This document shows positions 49,909-57,425 of a stretch of 64,000 nt of DNA, piece by piece (the first letter of the stretch is position 1; every line of letters begins with the position of its first letter). The stretch is from positions 62,001 to 126,000 of the forward strand of contig NZ_JAHKRS010000010.1 of assembly GCF_018863235.1 (NCBI RefSeq), in the 5' to 3' direction. Under the pieces are notes generated by a model, which was given only the letters and a program-made list of their open reading frames with translations, did no database searches and had not been told where the DNA came from. This DNA comes from Pseudomaricurvus albidus. Lineage in GTDB: Bacteria; Pseudomonadota; Gammaproteobacteria; Pseudomonadales; Cellvibrionaceae. The position numbers and the translations under genes are program-made.

Positions 49909-51084
49909 ATGCTAGTCAATTTTTTCTACGGCCTGCGCAAGGCTGAAGTGCCAGTCTCCCTCAAGGAGTTACTGGTGCTGTTAGAAGCAATGGAAAAGCA
50001 ATTGGCGTTTGGTAGCGTGGACGAGTTTTACCTGCTGGCCCGTACCTGTTTGATCAAAGATGAAAAATACTTTGATAAGTTCGATCGTGCATTTGGCGCT
50101 TATTTCAAAGGTTTGGAGAATCTCGACGGGATCGTCGAGGCTCTGATTCCCGATGAATGGACCCGTGCCGAATTCATGAAGAGCCTAAGTGACGAAGAGA
50201 AGGCCAAAATTGAATCTCTGGGTGGGTTGGAGAAGCTGATCGAGGAGTTTAATAAACGCCTTGAAGAGCAGAAAAAACGCCACCAGGGAGGCAATAAATG
50301 GATCGGCACCGGCGGTACTTCACCGTTTGGCAACAGTGGCTACAACCCGGAAGGGATTCGGGTCGGCGGTGAAAGCAAAAACAAATCCGCGGCCAAAGTG
50401 TGGGATAAGCGCGAGTTTAAAAACCTGGCTGATGATGTCGAGCTGGGGACGCGCAACATCAAGGTTGCACTGCGCAAGTTGCGCAAGTTTGCCCGAACCG
50501 GGGCCGCGGATGAGCTGGATCTGGATGATACGATTCGCTCAACAGCCAATAATGCTGGTTTTCTTGACATTAAAATGGTGCCTGAACGTCATAATGCCGT
50601 AAAGATTCTGCTGTTTTTTGACGTGGGTGGTTCTATGGACCCTTATGTACGAGTATGTGAAGAGCTGTTTTCTGCCTGCAAAACAGAATTCAAGCATATG
50701 GAGTACTTCTATTTTCACAATTTCATTTACGAGTATTTGTGGAAAGATAATCGTCGCCGGACCACGGATACCACTAAATTATTTGATGTTCTGCACACCT
50801 ACTCGAGTGATTATAAGGTGATCTTTGTGGGGGATGCCTCAATGGCACCTTATGAAATCAGTACTCAATACGGATGTGTGGAATATATGAACGAGGAGCC
50901 GGGCTACGTTTGGATGCAACGTTTGACGGAGACCTTCAATAAAGTAATTTGGCTGAATCCGACGCCAGAGAAATACTGGAATCATACCCAGACTATTGAT
51001 ATGACCCGCAAGTTGATGGATGGAAAAATGTATCCGTTGACGCTGGAGGGGTTGGATAAAGGGATACAGTACTTGACCAAATAG
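49909..51084 (+). CDS. VWA-domain (CoxE-like) partner of the MoxR ATPase
   Basis: The product is 391 residues. The N-terminal CoxE-type region begins MLVNFFYGLRKAEVPVSLKE. A Gly/Lys-rich linker (about 115-160) is followed by a VWA domain with MIDAS DVGGSMD (238-244). The family carries DxGxS rather than DxSxS at this site. It ends in a strong terminator. With MoxR it probably matures or activates an unidentified enzyme or complex. Confidence 0.87.
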   Translation: MLVNFFYGLRKAEVPVSLKELLVLLEAMEKQLAFGSVDEFYLLARTCLIKDEKYFDKFDRAFGAYFKGLENLDGIVEALIPDEWTRAEFMKSLSDEEKAKIESLGGLEKLIEEFNKRLEEQKKRHQGGNKWIGTGGTSPFGNSGYNPEGIRVGGESKNKSAAKVWDKREFKNLADDVELGTRNIKVALRKLRKFARTGAADELDLDDTIRSTANNAGFLDIKMVPERHNAVKILLFFDVGGSMDPYVRVCEELFSACKTEFKHMEYFYFHNFIYEYLWKDNRRRTTDTTKLFDVLHTYSSDYKVIFVGDASMAPYEISTQYGCVEYMNEEPGYVWMQRLTETFNKVIWLNPTPEKYWNHTQTIDMTRKLMDGKMYPLTLEGLDKGIQYLTK

Positions 51085-51109
51085 ATATTGGTTGTCTGAT
51101 TGAACGTTA

Positions 51110-51138
51110 AAAATGCCAGCCTGTCGCTGGCATTTTTT
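51110..51138 (+). terminator. Terminator after the MoxR-VWA operon
   Basis: AAAAATGCCAGC-CTGTC-GCTGGCATTTTTT with a T-run. Confidence 0.93.
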
Positions 51139-51228
51139 GTGGCTATTAGATAGATGTCAGATTGATGTAAGTGTCAGATGTATACCACTTAGTTCGTTGT
51201 TGTGTTTTTTACCGACACACAAAATTAT

Positions 51229-51268
51229 CGATAGAAAACTGGTTGACTTTCTATCGGTAATCTATAAT
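51229..51268 (+). promoter_or_regulatory. Promoter and overlapping inverted repeat before the leader peptide
   Basis: TTGACT (51243-51248) and TATAAT (51263-51268) are promoter-like, although the 14-base spacing is short. A perfect nine-base inverted repeat CGATAGAAA-N10-TTTCTATCG (51229-51256) overlaps the -35 and could be a repressor or activator site. Confidence 0.5.
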
Positions 51269-51322
51269 CTTGCAGTTCGTTTTTTTATTAAACAAACCTT
51301 TACAGATACGAAGAAACTGATC

Positions 51323-51427
51323 ATGAACATGATTGAGACCAAACAATCTGCAGCAATGAATGCTGTCGCAGCTACGCGCCACGGTTCAAAACCGTGTTTT
51401 GCGCTGGTGCGTATCGTGATTGTATAA
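51323..51427 (+). CDS. Leader peptide of a transcription attenuator (ilv-type)
   Basis: The peptide is 34 residues and ends CFALVRIVIV-stop. The closing run of Ala, Leu, Val and Ile codons with an Arg inside resembles the IlvL/IvbL leader peptides of branched-chain amino acid operons. A CACGGTT-CAA-AACCGTG hairpin lies inside the coding region. A GGGAGGC/GCCTCCC hairpin (51442-51461) and a strong terminator (51477-51512) follow the stop. No ilv gene follows; the next long gene is a MATE transporter. SD is weak; an internal ATG at 51329 is an alternative. Confidence 0.6.
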   Translation: MNMIETKQSAAMNAVAATRHGSKPCFALVRIVIV

Positions 51428-51441
51428 CGTCTCTCATATGT

Positions 51442-51461
51442 GGGAGGCGTTAGGGCCTCCC
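51442..51461 (+). other. Middle hairpin of the attenuator
   Basis: GGGAGGC-GTTAGG-GCCTCCC forms seven pairs between the leader peptide stop and the terminator, in the place expected for a pause or antiterminator element. Confidence 0.6.
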
Positions 51462-51476
51462 GGTTAGTTTCTCTGG

Positions 51477-51512
51477 AAAACCCGGTAGGTCTTGGATCTA
51501 CCGGGTTTTTTT
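51477..51512 (+). terminator. Attenuator terminator upstream of the MATE gene
   Basis: AACCCGGTAG and CTACCGGGTT pair over ten bases, extendable by three inside, and a seven-base T-run follows. It lies between the leader peptide and the MATE gene. Confidence 0.9.
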
Positions 51513-51576
51513 ATGTCTGAATTTTATGCCCTGATGAGTGTCCGGGCTTTTAATTTAATGTTCAAAAAGGAGAGGG

Positions 51577-51630
51577 ATGATGGAGCATGATGATGATATC
51601 GACCAAGTTGCCATATTAAGCAACAACTAA
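51577..51630 (+). CDS. Second mini-ORF before the MATE gene
   Basis: MMEHDDDIDQVAILSNN (17 residues) is preceded by AAGGAGAGG, a better SD than that of the MATE gene itself. It lies after the terminator. A CCTCCG-GGA-CGGAGG hairpin (51633-51647) follows its stop at once. It may be a second leader peptide coupling translation to the transporter, or chance. Confidence 0.35.
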   Translation: MMEHDDDIDQVAILSNN

Positions 51631-51691
51631 AGCCTCCGGGACGGAGGGTAAAACAGACTCTGTTCATGCGGTGTCGCATGAGGATGGATCT

Positions 51692-53080
51692 ATGCTGTCA
51701 TTTATTCGTACTGACAAACAAACTTTAAAATTACTGATAGCCATTGCTTTGCCAATGATTATTTCTCAGGGAACTTTTGCGGCCATGATTTTCACTGACC
51801 GCTTTTTCATGTCCCTGATTGGTCCTACTCATGTGGCTGCCAGTTTGGGTGGTGGTGTTGCGGCTTTTATGTGTATGTCCCTGTGGATTGGTTTGCTGTC
51901 CTACGGTAATGCTCTGGTCGCACAGTTTCTTGGGGCGGGACAAAAAGCCTTATGCTCCAAAGTTGTGACTCAAGGGTTGTTGATTACAGCGCTGTGTACG
52001 CCGTTGCTTTGGCTCATGGGTTATGGTGTCTACGTTGGTTTTGATGCATTGGGGCATGATCCGGTCCAGCTGGTTTTGGAAAAACAGTATTTCAAGATAC
52101 TTTTGGCTTGTGGTTTTCTGGCTTTGATCAAAACCTGCTTCTCTTCATTTTTTGCAGGCATTGGCAACACTAGAGTGGTCATGGTTGTGGATGTTTTAGG
52201 TGTGTTTCTAAATATCCCATTATCTTACGGGCTGATATTTGGCGTCTGGGGACTGCCTGAATTGGGTATTGCCGGTGCAGCATGGGGAACAGTACTAAGT
52301 AATCTGATCGCGATGGTATTGTTCTTTGCGTTTTATCGTGCGGCTAAAAACAATCGTGAATATTCAGTAGCTGGCTCGTTTGTTTTTGATAAAACGCTGT
52401 TCAAACGTTATTGGCGTTTGGGATTTCCCTCAGGGCTTGAATTGTTTCTGAATGTGGCAGCATTTAACGCTTTTATTTTGCTGTTCCAGTCATATGGTGT
52501 TGCAGCAGGGGCTTCGGCAGCGATTGTCCTTAACTGGGACCTGTTGTCTTTCGTTCCTATGGTGGGTTTGAATATAGCGGTTATCAGTCTTGTTGGACGC
52601 TGTATTGGTGCGCAGGATCATCAGCGGCTCAATTCGGTCATTAGCTCAGGGTTCCTGCTGGGGCTGACTTATTCTGGAACCTTGGCGCTGCTGTTTATTG
52701 TATTTCGTGAGCAGCTGGTGGGTGTCTTTATCACATCGGCAACTGACGGCGAGGCGATCAATCAGTTGGCCAGCTGGATGATGATTGGCATGGCCAGCTA
52801 CGTGATGGCAGATGCTGTTATTTTGGTGTCTGGTGGTGTGCTTCGTGGAGCAGGGGACACTCGCTGGTTGATGGTGACCTCAGTTTTGCTTCACTGGCTG
52901 ATGGTGGTTGCTCAGTATGTGGTTATCATCGTGCTGGAGTTGGGGCCAAAAACTGCGTGGATGGTATTTGTCGGATTGATTCTGGCATTGGCGCTGTCCT
53001 TTACTTTGCGGTTAACCAGTCCGGCCTGGCGCAGACATTTCCCACAGGAATGGGCGACCAATGAACCTGTGAGTACTTAA
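51692..53080 (+). CDS. MATE-family efflux transporter
   Basis: The product is 462 residues with about twelve membrane segments in two related halves. MATE features include LPMIISQGTFAAMIFTDRFF at the start and GVLRGAGDTRWLMVTSVLLH in the second half. These proteins export drugs or metabolites using Na+ or H+. I use ATG 51692 with AGGA upstream; an in-frame GTG at 51671 is possible. The attenuator-like leader suggests amino-acid-responsive expression. The substrate is unknown. Confidence 0.9.
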   Translation: MLSFIRTDKQTLKLLIAIALPMIISQGTFAAMIFTDRFFMSLIGPTHVAASLGGGVAAFMCMSLWIGLLSYGNALVAQFLGAGQKALCSKVVTQGLLITALCTPLLWLMGYGVYVGFDALGHDPVQLVLEKQYFKILLACGFLALIKTCFSSFFAGIGNTRVVMVVDVLGVFLNIPLSYGLIFGVWGLPELGIAGAAWGTVLSNLIAMVLFFAFYRAAKNNREYSVAGSFVFDKTLFKRYWRLGFPSGLELFLNVAAFNAFILLFQSYGVAAGASAAIVLNWDLLSFVPMVGLNIAVISLVGRCIGAQDHQRLNSVISSGFLLGLTYSGTLALLFIVFREQLVGVFITSATDGEAINQLASWMMIGMASYVMADAVILVSGGVLRGAGDTRWLMVTSVLLHWLMVVAQYVVIIVLELGPKTAWMVFVGLILALALSFTLRLTSPAWRRHFPQEWATNEPVST

Positions 53081-53108
53081 TCTGGCTTCTCTGTGAATCA
53101 GTCCTCTT

Positions 53109-53136
53109 CAGGCGGCCTTGAGCCGCCTGTTTTTTT
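53109..53136 (+). terminator. Terminator after the MATE gene
   Basis: CAGGCGGC-CTTGA-GCCGCCTG followed by seven T. Confidence 0.93.
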
Positions 53137-53225
53137 CGTAGCCGTTTCGTCGTCTTAACTTTTTCTGTGGTAGCCTGTTCTTCAGCAGAACACCATTTAA
53201 TTTATTGTCACCACATCACTGCCAT

Positions 53226-53945
53226 ATGATTACTTTCCGTACCCGTTTAGACCGTTATTTAAGTCAACAGCTTGAGATTCCTCGTGGAAATATGCGTTTG
53301 ATCCTGGCACAGGGGCGGGTCATGGTTAATGGTGAGGTGGCAAAGTCAATCCATCAGGTAGTGGACAAATTTTCCCGGGTTGAGTTTGATGGTCGGCTGC
53401 TTTCAGCAGATGCCCCCCGTTATATCATGCTCAATAAGCCCAAGGGCGTGGTTAGCGCTACCCGGGATGATCACCACACGACCGTGATTGATCTTTTACC
53501 GGGCAATAACAATGACGATTTACACCTTGTTGGTCGGCTCGATTTTAATACAACGGGCCTGGTGCTACTGACCAATGACGGCCATTGGTCCCGCCGTTTA
53601 ACCCAACCGGAAACCAAGGTTCCCAAGCACTACCGTGTATGGTTGGAGAGACCGGTGACAGATGATTATATTGAGGCGTTTGCCAATGGGATTTACTTTG
53701 CTTATGAGGGCGTCACCACTCGACCAGCCTCTCTCAAGATCATCAGTCCTTTTGAGGTGAAAGTGGTGCTGGAAGAAGGACGCTACCATCAAATCAAAAG
53801 AATGTTTGGCCATTTCAATAATAAGGTGGTGGATTTGCATCGAGAGGCCATAGGCGATTTGACGCTGGATTCCTCCTTACCCCAGGGGCGATCCAGGTCG
53901 TTGACGGCAGCTGAAGTTCAGCGTTTGACAATCTCTGTTTGCTGA
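53226..53945 (+). CDS. rsuA: 16S rRNA pseudouridine synthase RsuA
   Basis: The product is 239 residues from ATG 53226. A short S4 RNA-binding domain (about 1-60, RLDRYLSQQLEIPRGNMRLI) is followed by the RsuA/RluB/E/F catalytic domain: YIMLNKPKGVVSA, GRLDFNTTGLVLLTNDG with the catalytic Asp, and GRYHQIKRMFGHFNNKVVDL. RsuA makes pseudouridine 516 in 16S rRNA. RluE/F-like specificity cannot be excluded by eye. Confidence 0.88.
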   Translation: MITFRTRLDRYLSQQLEIPRGNMRLILAQGRVMVNGEVAKSIHQVVDKFSRVEFDGRLLSADAPRYIMLNKPKGVVSATRDDHHTTVIDLLPGNNNDDLHLVGRLDFNTTGLVLLTNDGHWSRRLTQPETKVPKHYRVWLERPVTDDYIEAFANGIYFAYEGVTTRPASLKIISPFEVKVVLEEGRYHQIKRMFGHFNNKVVDLHREAIGDLTLDSSLPQGRSRSLTAAEVQRLTISVC

Positions 53946-53952
53946 AGCCTTT

Positions 53953-53978
53953 TTAGTGATAACAAAAGTGATCACTAA
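53953..53978. repeat. Inverted repeat between rsuA and hipB
   Basis: TTAGTGAT and ATCACTAA, separated by ten bases. Related TTAGTGTT half-sites recur at 53993-54000 and 54017-54024. Either operator elements or a weak rsuA terminator (CCTTTTATTTT follows). Confidence 0.5.
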
Positions 53979-54050
53979 TGCCTTTTATTTTCTTAGTGTT
54001 AAAAAATCTTGTCACTTTAGTGTTTGAAGACTAACATCTGATTAGAAATC

Positions 54051-54098
54051 TTATCTTTATTGACTTTTTTGGCTATTATATAAAGAAAAGTTATCTTT
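54051..54098. promoter_or_regulatory. Candidate hipBA control region
   Basis: TTATCTTT occurs at 54051-54058 and 54091-54098, the second as part of AAAGA-N7-TCTTT. TTGACT (54060-54065) and AT-rich -10-like TATTAT/TATATA sequences lie between. This suits HipB autorepression, but the spacing is not ideal. Confidence 0.4.
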
Positions 54099-54130
54099 GT
54101 GGTCGCGCTGTAGCTTTCTAAGAGGTGAAA

Positions 54131-54493
54131 ATGAGCTTTCGGACAATGACTGATGAGGCAATTGCCGCCGAAATCGGTGCACGTATTGAGCAGATGAGGC
54201 TGGAAAAAAACCTCACGCAACAGCAGGTTGCAGATGCCGTGGGCTTGTCCCGAGTGAGTTATGGCAAGCTGGTCCGAGGGCAGGGGAAGTTTACCAATGT
54301 GATTGCCGTTTTACGGGCCTTGGATGCATTGGAGCTGGTGGAACACTTTGTACCAGAGGTGGGTTTTAGTCCCATGGAATTGCTACGCTTAAAAGGCAGG
54401 CAGCGCCAACGTGCCAGACCAGCTGATACGGCAGGAGATCAGAGTGGCACAGAGGGTGTGTCTGGGGATGGCAAGCAGGAGTTGGACTGGTAA
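54131..54493 (+). CDS. hipB: HipB-like antitoxin / XRE regulator
   Basis: The product is 120 residues with an XRE helix-turn-helix (about 15-75): RIEQMRLEKNLTQQQVADAV then GLSRVSYGKLVRGQGKFTNV. A basic disordered tail follows. Its stop codon directly abuts the hipA ATG. HipB neutralises HipA and represses the operon. Confidence 0.86.
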   Translation: MSFRTMTDEAIAAEIGARIEQMRLEKNLTQQQVADAVGLSRVSYGKLVRGQGKFTNVIAVLRALDALELVEHFVPEVGFSPMELLRLKGRQRQRARPADTAGDQSGTEGVSGDGKQELDW

Positions 54494-55816
54494 ATGCAAA
54501 ATCTCGCGGAAGTGCGGTTGTGGCAACAGCAGGTAGGAGCTTTAGTCTTCGATCCCAAAACCCGGACGGCATTATTTGAGTATTCGCCTGAGTGGTTGGC
54601 GAAAGGCGTGGAGATCGCCCCGATTCATATGCCGCTGTCCAGGGGTAAATTTCAGTTCCCCGGTTTGAATCCTGACACTTACAAAGGGTTGCCGGCAGTG
54701 TTTGCTGATACCTTGCCAGATGATTTTGGCAATGCCGTCATCAATGCGTGGTTGGCGCGTAATGGTCGTAGCAGTGAAAGTTTTTCCCCTCTGGAGCGCT
54801 TACTGTATAGCGGTCAAAGAGGTATGGGGGCACTGGAATATGCCCCGGCCATACGCGCCGGGCAAGATGCCCCCCAAAGTTCGCTGGAATTGTCATCGCT
54901 TGTGGCCATGGCGCAGGCAGTATTGGATCAACGAGCCAATCTGGATGTGAGTTTGAGTCCCGCCCTGCAAAAACAGGACTCACAGAGCATGTCTGCGATC
55001 TTGCAGGTGGGTACCTCTGCGGGTGGTGCCAGGCCAAAAGCCGTGATAGCCATTAACCGCGAGCGCACAGAAATCCGGTCTGGACAGCTCGATGCCCCGG
55101 AAGGCTTTGAGCACTACCTGTTGAAGTTCGATGGAGTCGAAGAGCATAAGGTGGATAGCGAGGTCTTTGGCGATCCTCAGGGGTTTGGGCGTATGGAATA
55201 TGCCTATTATCTGATGGCCTGTGATGCGGGTTTGAATATGTCCCCGTCAGAGCTGTTAATGGAAGGGAAGCGGGCCCATTTTATGACCCGGCGATTTGAT
55301 CGAGAAGGCAATAGAAAGCTGCACTACTCTTCTTTATGTGCCATGGATCATGCAGATTACAAACGCCCCGGTAGCTACAGTTATGAAGAAATGCTGACAC
55401 TGGCGCGGCGCTTGAGGTTGCCTCGTGAGGATGCCGTCGAGATATTCCGGCGTATGGTGTTTAATGTCGTTGCCCGAAATCATGACGATCACAGCAAAAA
55501 CTTTGGTTTTATCCTGGCTTCACCTAACGATGCCTGGCGTTTGGCGCCAGCTTTTGATGTGGCGTACAGCTATAAGGCGGATTCGCCCTGGGTAAATAGC
55601 CATCAACTTTCCCTGAATGGTAAGCGAGATAGCTTTGAGCATGAAGACTTGCTGGCAATTGCTTCGTTGATTGGCAATTTTCGTCAGGAGGCAAAAAGAA
55701 TCATTGCTCAGGTGACTGAGGTGGTTTCAGAGTGGGCACATTATGCCGAGACTGCGGACGTGTTTGAGGGATTCAAGGAAGAAATTAACAATAATCTGCG
55801 TCTGAATCTGACCTAA
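54494..55816 (+). CDS. hipA: HipA-family serine/threonine kinase toxin
   Basis: The product is 440 residues, the usual HipA length. An N-terminal beta domain (couple_hipA, about 5-105) is followed by the kinase core: a Gly-rich SAGGARPKAVI loop, then NVVARNHDDHSKNFGFIL with the catalytic Asp (about 331) and LAPAFDVAYS for metal binding. HipA kinases phosphorylate Glu-tRNA synthetase in E. coli and cause growth arrest; the target here is not known. All key residues are present, so it is probably active. Confidence 0.92.
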   Translation: MQNLAEVRLWQQQVGALVFDPKTRTALFEYSPEWLAKGVEIAPIHMPLSRGKFQFPGLNPDTYKGLPAVFADTLPDDFGNAVINAWLARNGRSSESFSPLERLLYSGQRGMGALEYAPAIRAGQDAPQSSLELSSLVAMAQAVLDQRANLDVSLSPALQKQDSQSMSAILQVGTSAGGARPKAVIAINRERTEIRSGQLDAPEGFEHYLLKFDGVEEHKVDSEVFGDPQGFGRMEYAYYLMACDAGLNMSPSELLMEGKRAHFMTRRFDREGNRKLHYSSLCAMDHADYKRPGSYSYEEMLTLARRLRLPREDAVEIFRRMVFNVVARNHDDHSKNFGFILASPNDAWRLAPAFDVAYSYKADSPWVNSHQLSLNGKRDSFEHEDLLAIASLIGNFRQEAKRIIAQVTEVVSEWAHYAETADVFEGFKEEINNNLRLNLT

Positions 55817-55997
55817 TCCTTTACATCTCCCGTGCCATGACCAGGCTGGAGAGCCCTTGAAACGTGGCGGTTAGGGCTGCTTTACTGTAAGCTGCACGGC
55901 TTGACGAATGCGGCGGCTATTAGTGTTGACGGGCAGTATTGACTGGCTTTTCATGAAACTGCATTCCCCAGATGTATTTTGAAGAGTTCCCCTCCCT

Positions 55998-57326
55998 ATG
56001 AGTTTTGATTCCCTCGGTTTGTCAGCGTCCATTTTAAAAGCGGTAGAAGGTCAAGGTTATGACACTCCTTCGCCGATTCAGGAGCAGGCCATTCCGGCCG
56101 TATTGGGTGGTCGTGATGTCATGGCCGCCGCCCAGACAGGAACAGGGAAAACCGCCGGTTTTACTCTGCCATTACTGGAATTGTTGTCGAAAGGTGACAA
56201 GGTCAAGCCAAATCAAGTACGGGCACTGGTTCTCACTCCTACTCGTGAGCTGGCAGCGCAAGTAGCGGAAAGTGTCGACACTTATGGCAAATTCCTTCCC
56301 CTGACTTCGACCGTGGTGTTCGGTGGAGTAAAGATCAACGCACAAATGATGCGTTTGCGCAAAGGTGTTGATGTTTTGGTGGCAACACCGGGGCGCTTGC
56401 TGGATTTGTATCAGCAGAATGCCGTACGGTTTCAGCAGCTGGAAGTCCTGGTTTTGGATGAGGCTGACCGCATGCTGGACATGGGCTTTATTCACGATAT
56501 CAAAAAGATTCTGGCAGTTTTGCCGAAGCAGCGGCAAAACCTGATGTTTTCCGCGACGTTTTCCGATGAAATACGCAGCTTGGCCAAAGGGCTGGTTAAT
56601 GATCCTGTAGAGATATCGGTGGCCAAGCGCAACACCACAGCAGAAAGTGTCAGCCAATGGATCTATGGCGTCGATAAAAATCAGAAGGCTGCGGCTCTTA
56701 CTCAATTGATTGAGGACAATCAGTGGGAGCAGGTGCTGGTGTTTACCAAAACCAAGCATGGCGCCAACCGCTTGACCAAACAGCTGGATTCCAAAGGAAT
56801 CACTGCTGCTGCCATTCATGGCAATAAAAGTCAGGGCGCACGTACAAGAGCCCTGGCTGACTTTAAAGACAAGTCAATTCGAGTGTTGGTGGCGACGGAT
56901 ATTGCCGCCAGGGGATTGGATATTGACCAGCTGCCACAGGTAGTCAACTATGATTTACCAAATGTTGCTGAGGACTATGTGCACCGAATCGGACGTACAG
57001 GTCGAGCGGGAGCAGTGGGTCAGGCGGTTTCTCTGGTTACGGCTGAAGAGTTTAAACTCTTGTCGGCCATTGAACGTTTAACGAATCAATTACTGGAACG
57101 ACGGGAGCTGGAAGGTTTTGCTCCGGTTCACAAGTTGCCAGAGTCTCGATTGGACACTCGTCCGCGCAAGCCGAAAAAACCGAAAAAGCCGAAAGAACAT
57201 CACGATGGTCAGCGCTCAGGAGAGAATGCGCGAGGGCACAAGCCGGCAACACCGGGACGCAGAAGATCGCCTCGACGTAAGCCTAGTGGTGCCGGTGGTC
57301 AATCTGGTGGTAAAACTGCTTCATAA
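55998..57326 (+). CDS. rhlE: DEAD-box RNA helicase RhlE
   Basis: The product is 442 residues. Q motif ([20 protein letters not shown]), [33 protein letters not shown] and [10 protein letters not shown] are all present. The C-terminal tail (about 375-442) is Lys/Arg/Gly-rich with PKKPKKPK repeats, for RNA contact. RhlE acts in ribosome assembly and RNA decay. Preceded by a 181-base gap without a clear site. Confidence 0.92.
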   Translation: MSFDSLGLSASILKAVEGQGYDTPSPIQEQAIPAVLGGRDVMAAAQTGTGKTAGFTLPLLELLSKGDKVKPNQVRALVLTPTRELAAQVAESVDTYGKFLPLTSTVVFGGVKINAQMMRLRKGVDVLVATPGRLLDLYQQNAVRFQQLEVLVLDEADRMLDMGFIHDIKKILAVLPKQRQNLMFSATFSDEIRSLAKGLVNDPVEISVAKRNTTAESVSQWIYGVDKNQKAAALTQLIEDNQWEQVLVFTKTKHGANRLTKQLDSKGITAAAIHGNKSQGARTRALADFKDKSIRVLVATDIAARGLDIDQLPQVVNYDLPNVAEDYVHRIGRTGRAGAVGQAVSLVTAEEFKLLSAIERLTNQLLERRELEGFAPVHKLPESRLDTRPRKPKKPKKPKEHHDGQRSGENARGHKPATPGRRRSPRRKPSGAGGQSGGKTAS

Positions 57327-57425
57327 ATTGATGAGGCTGATTCAATAGAATCTCGATAAAAATGGCAGTACAAAGATGGCAGGGCTGGCAGAACTGCCTG
57401 AAGAATAAAGGAAAAGAGGATTCCC

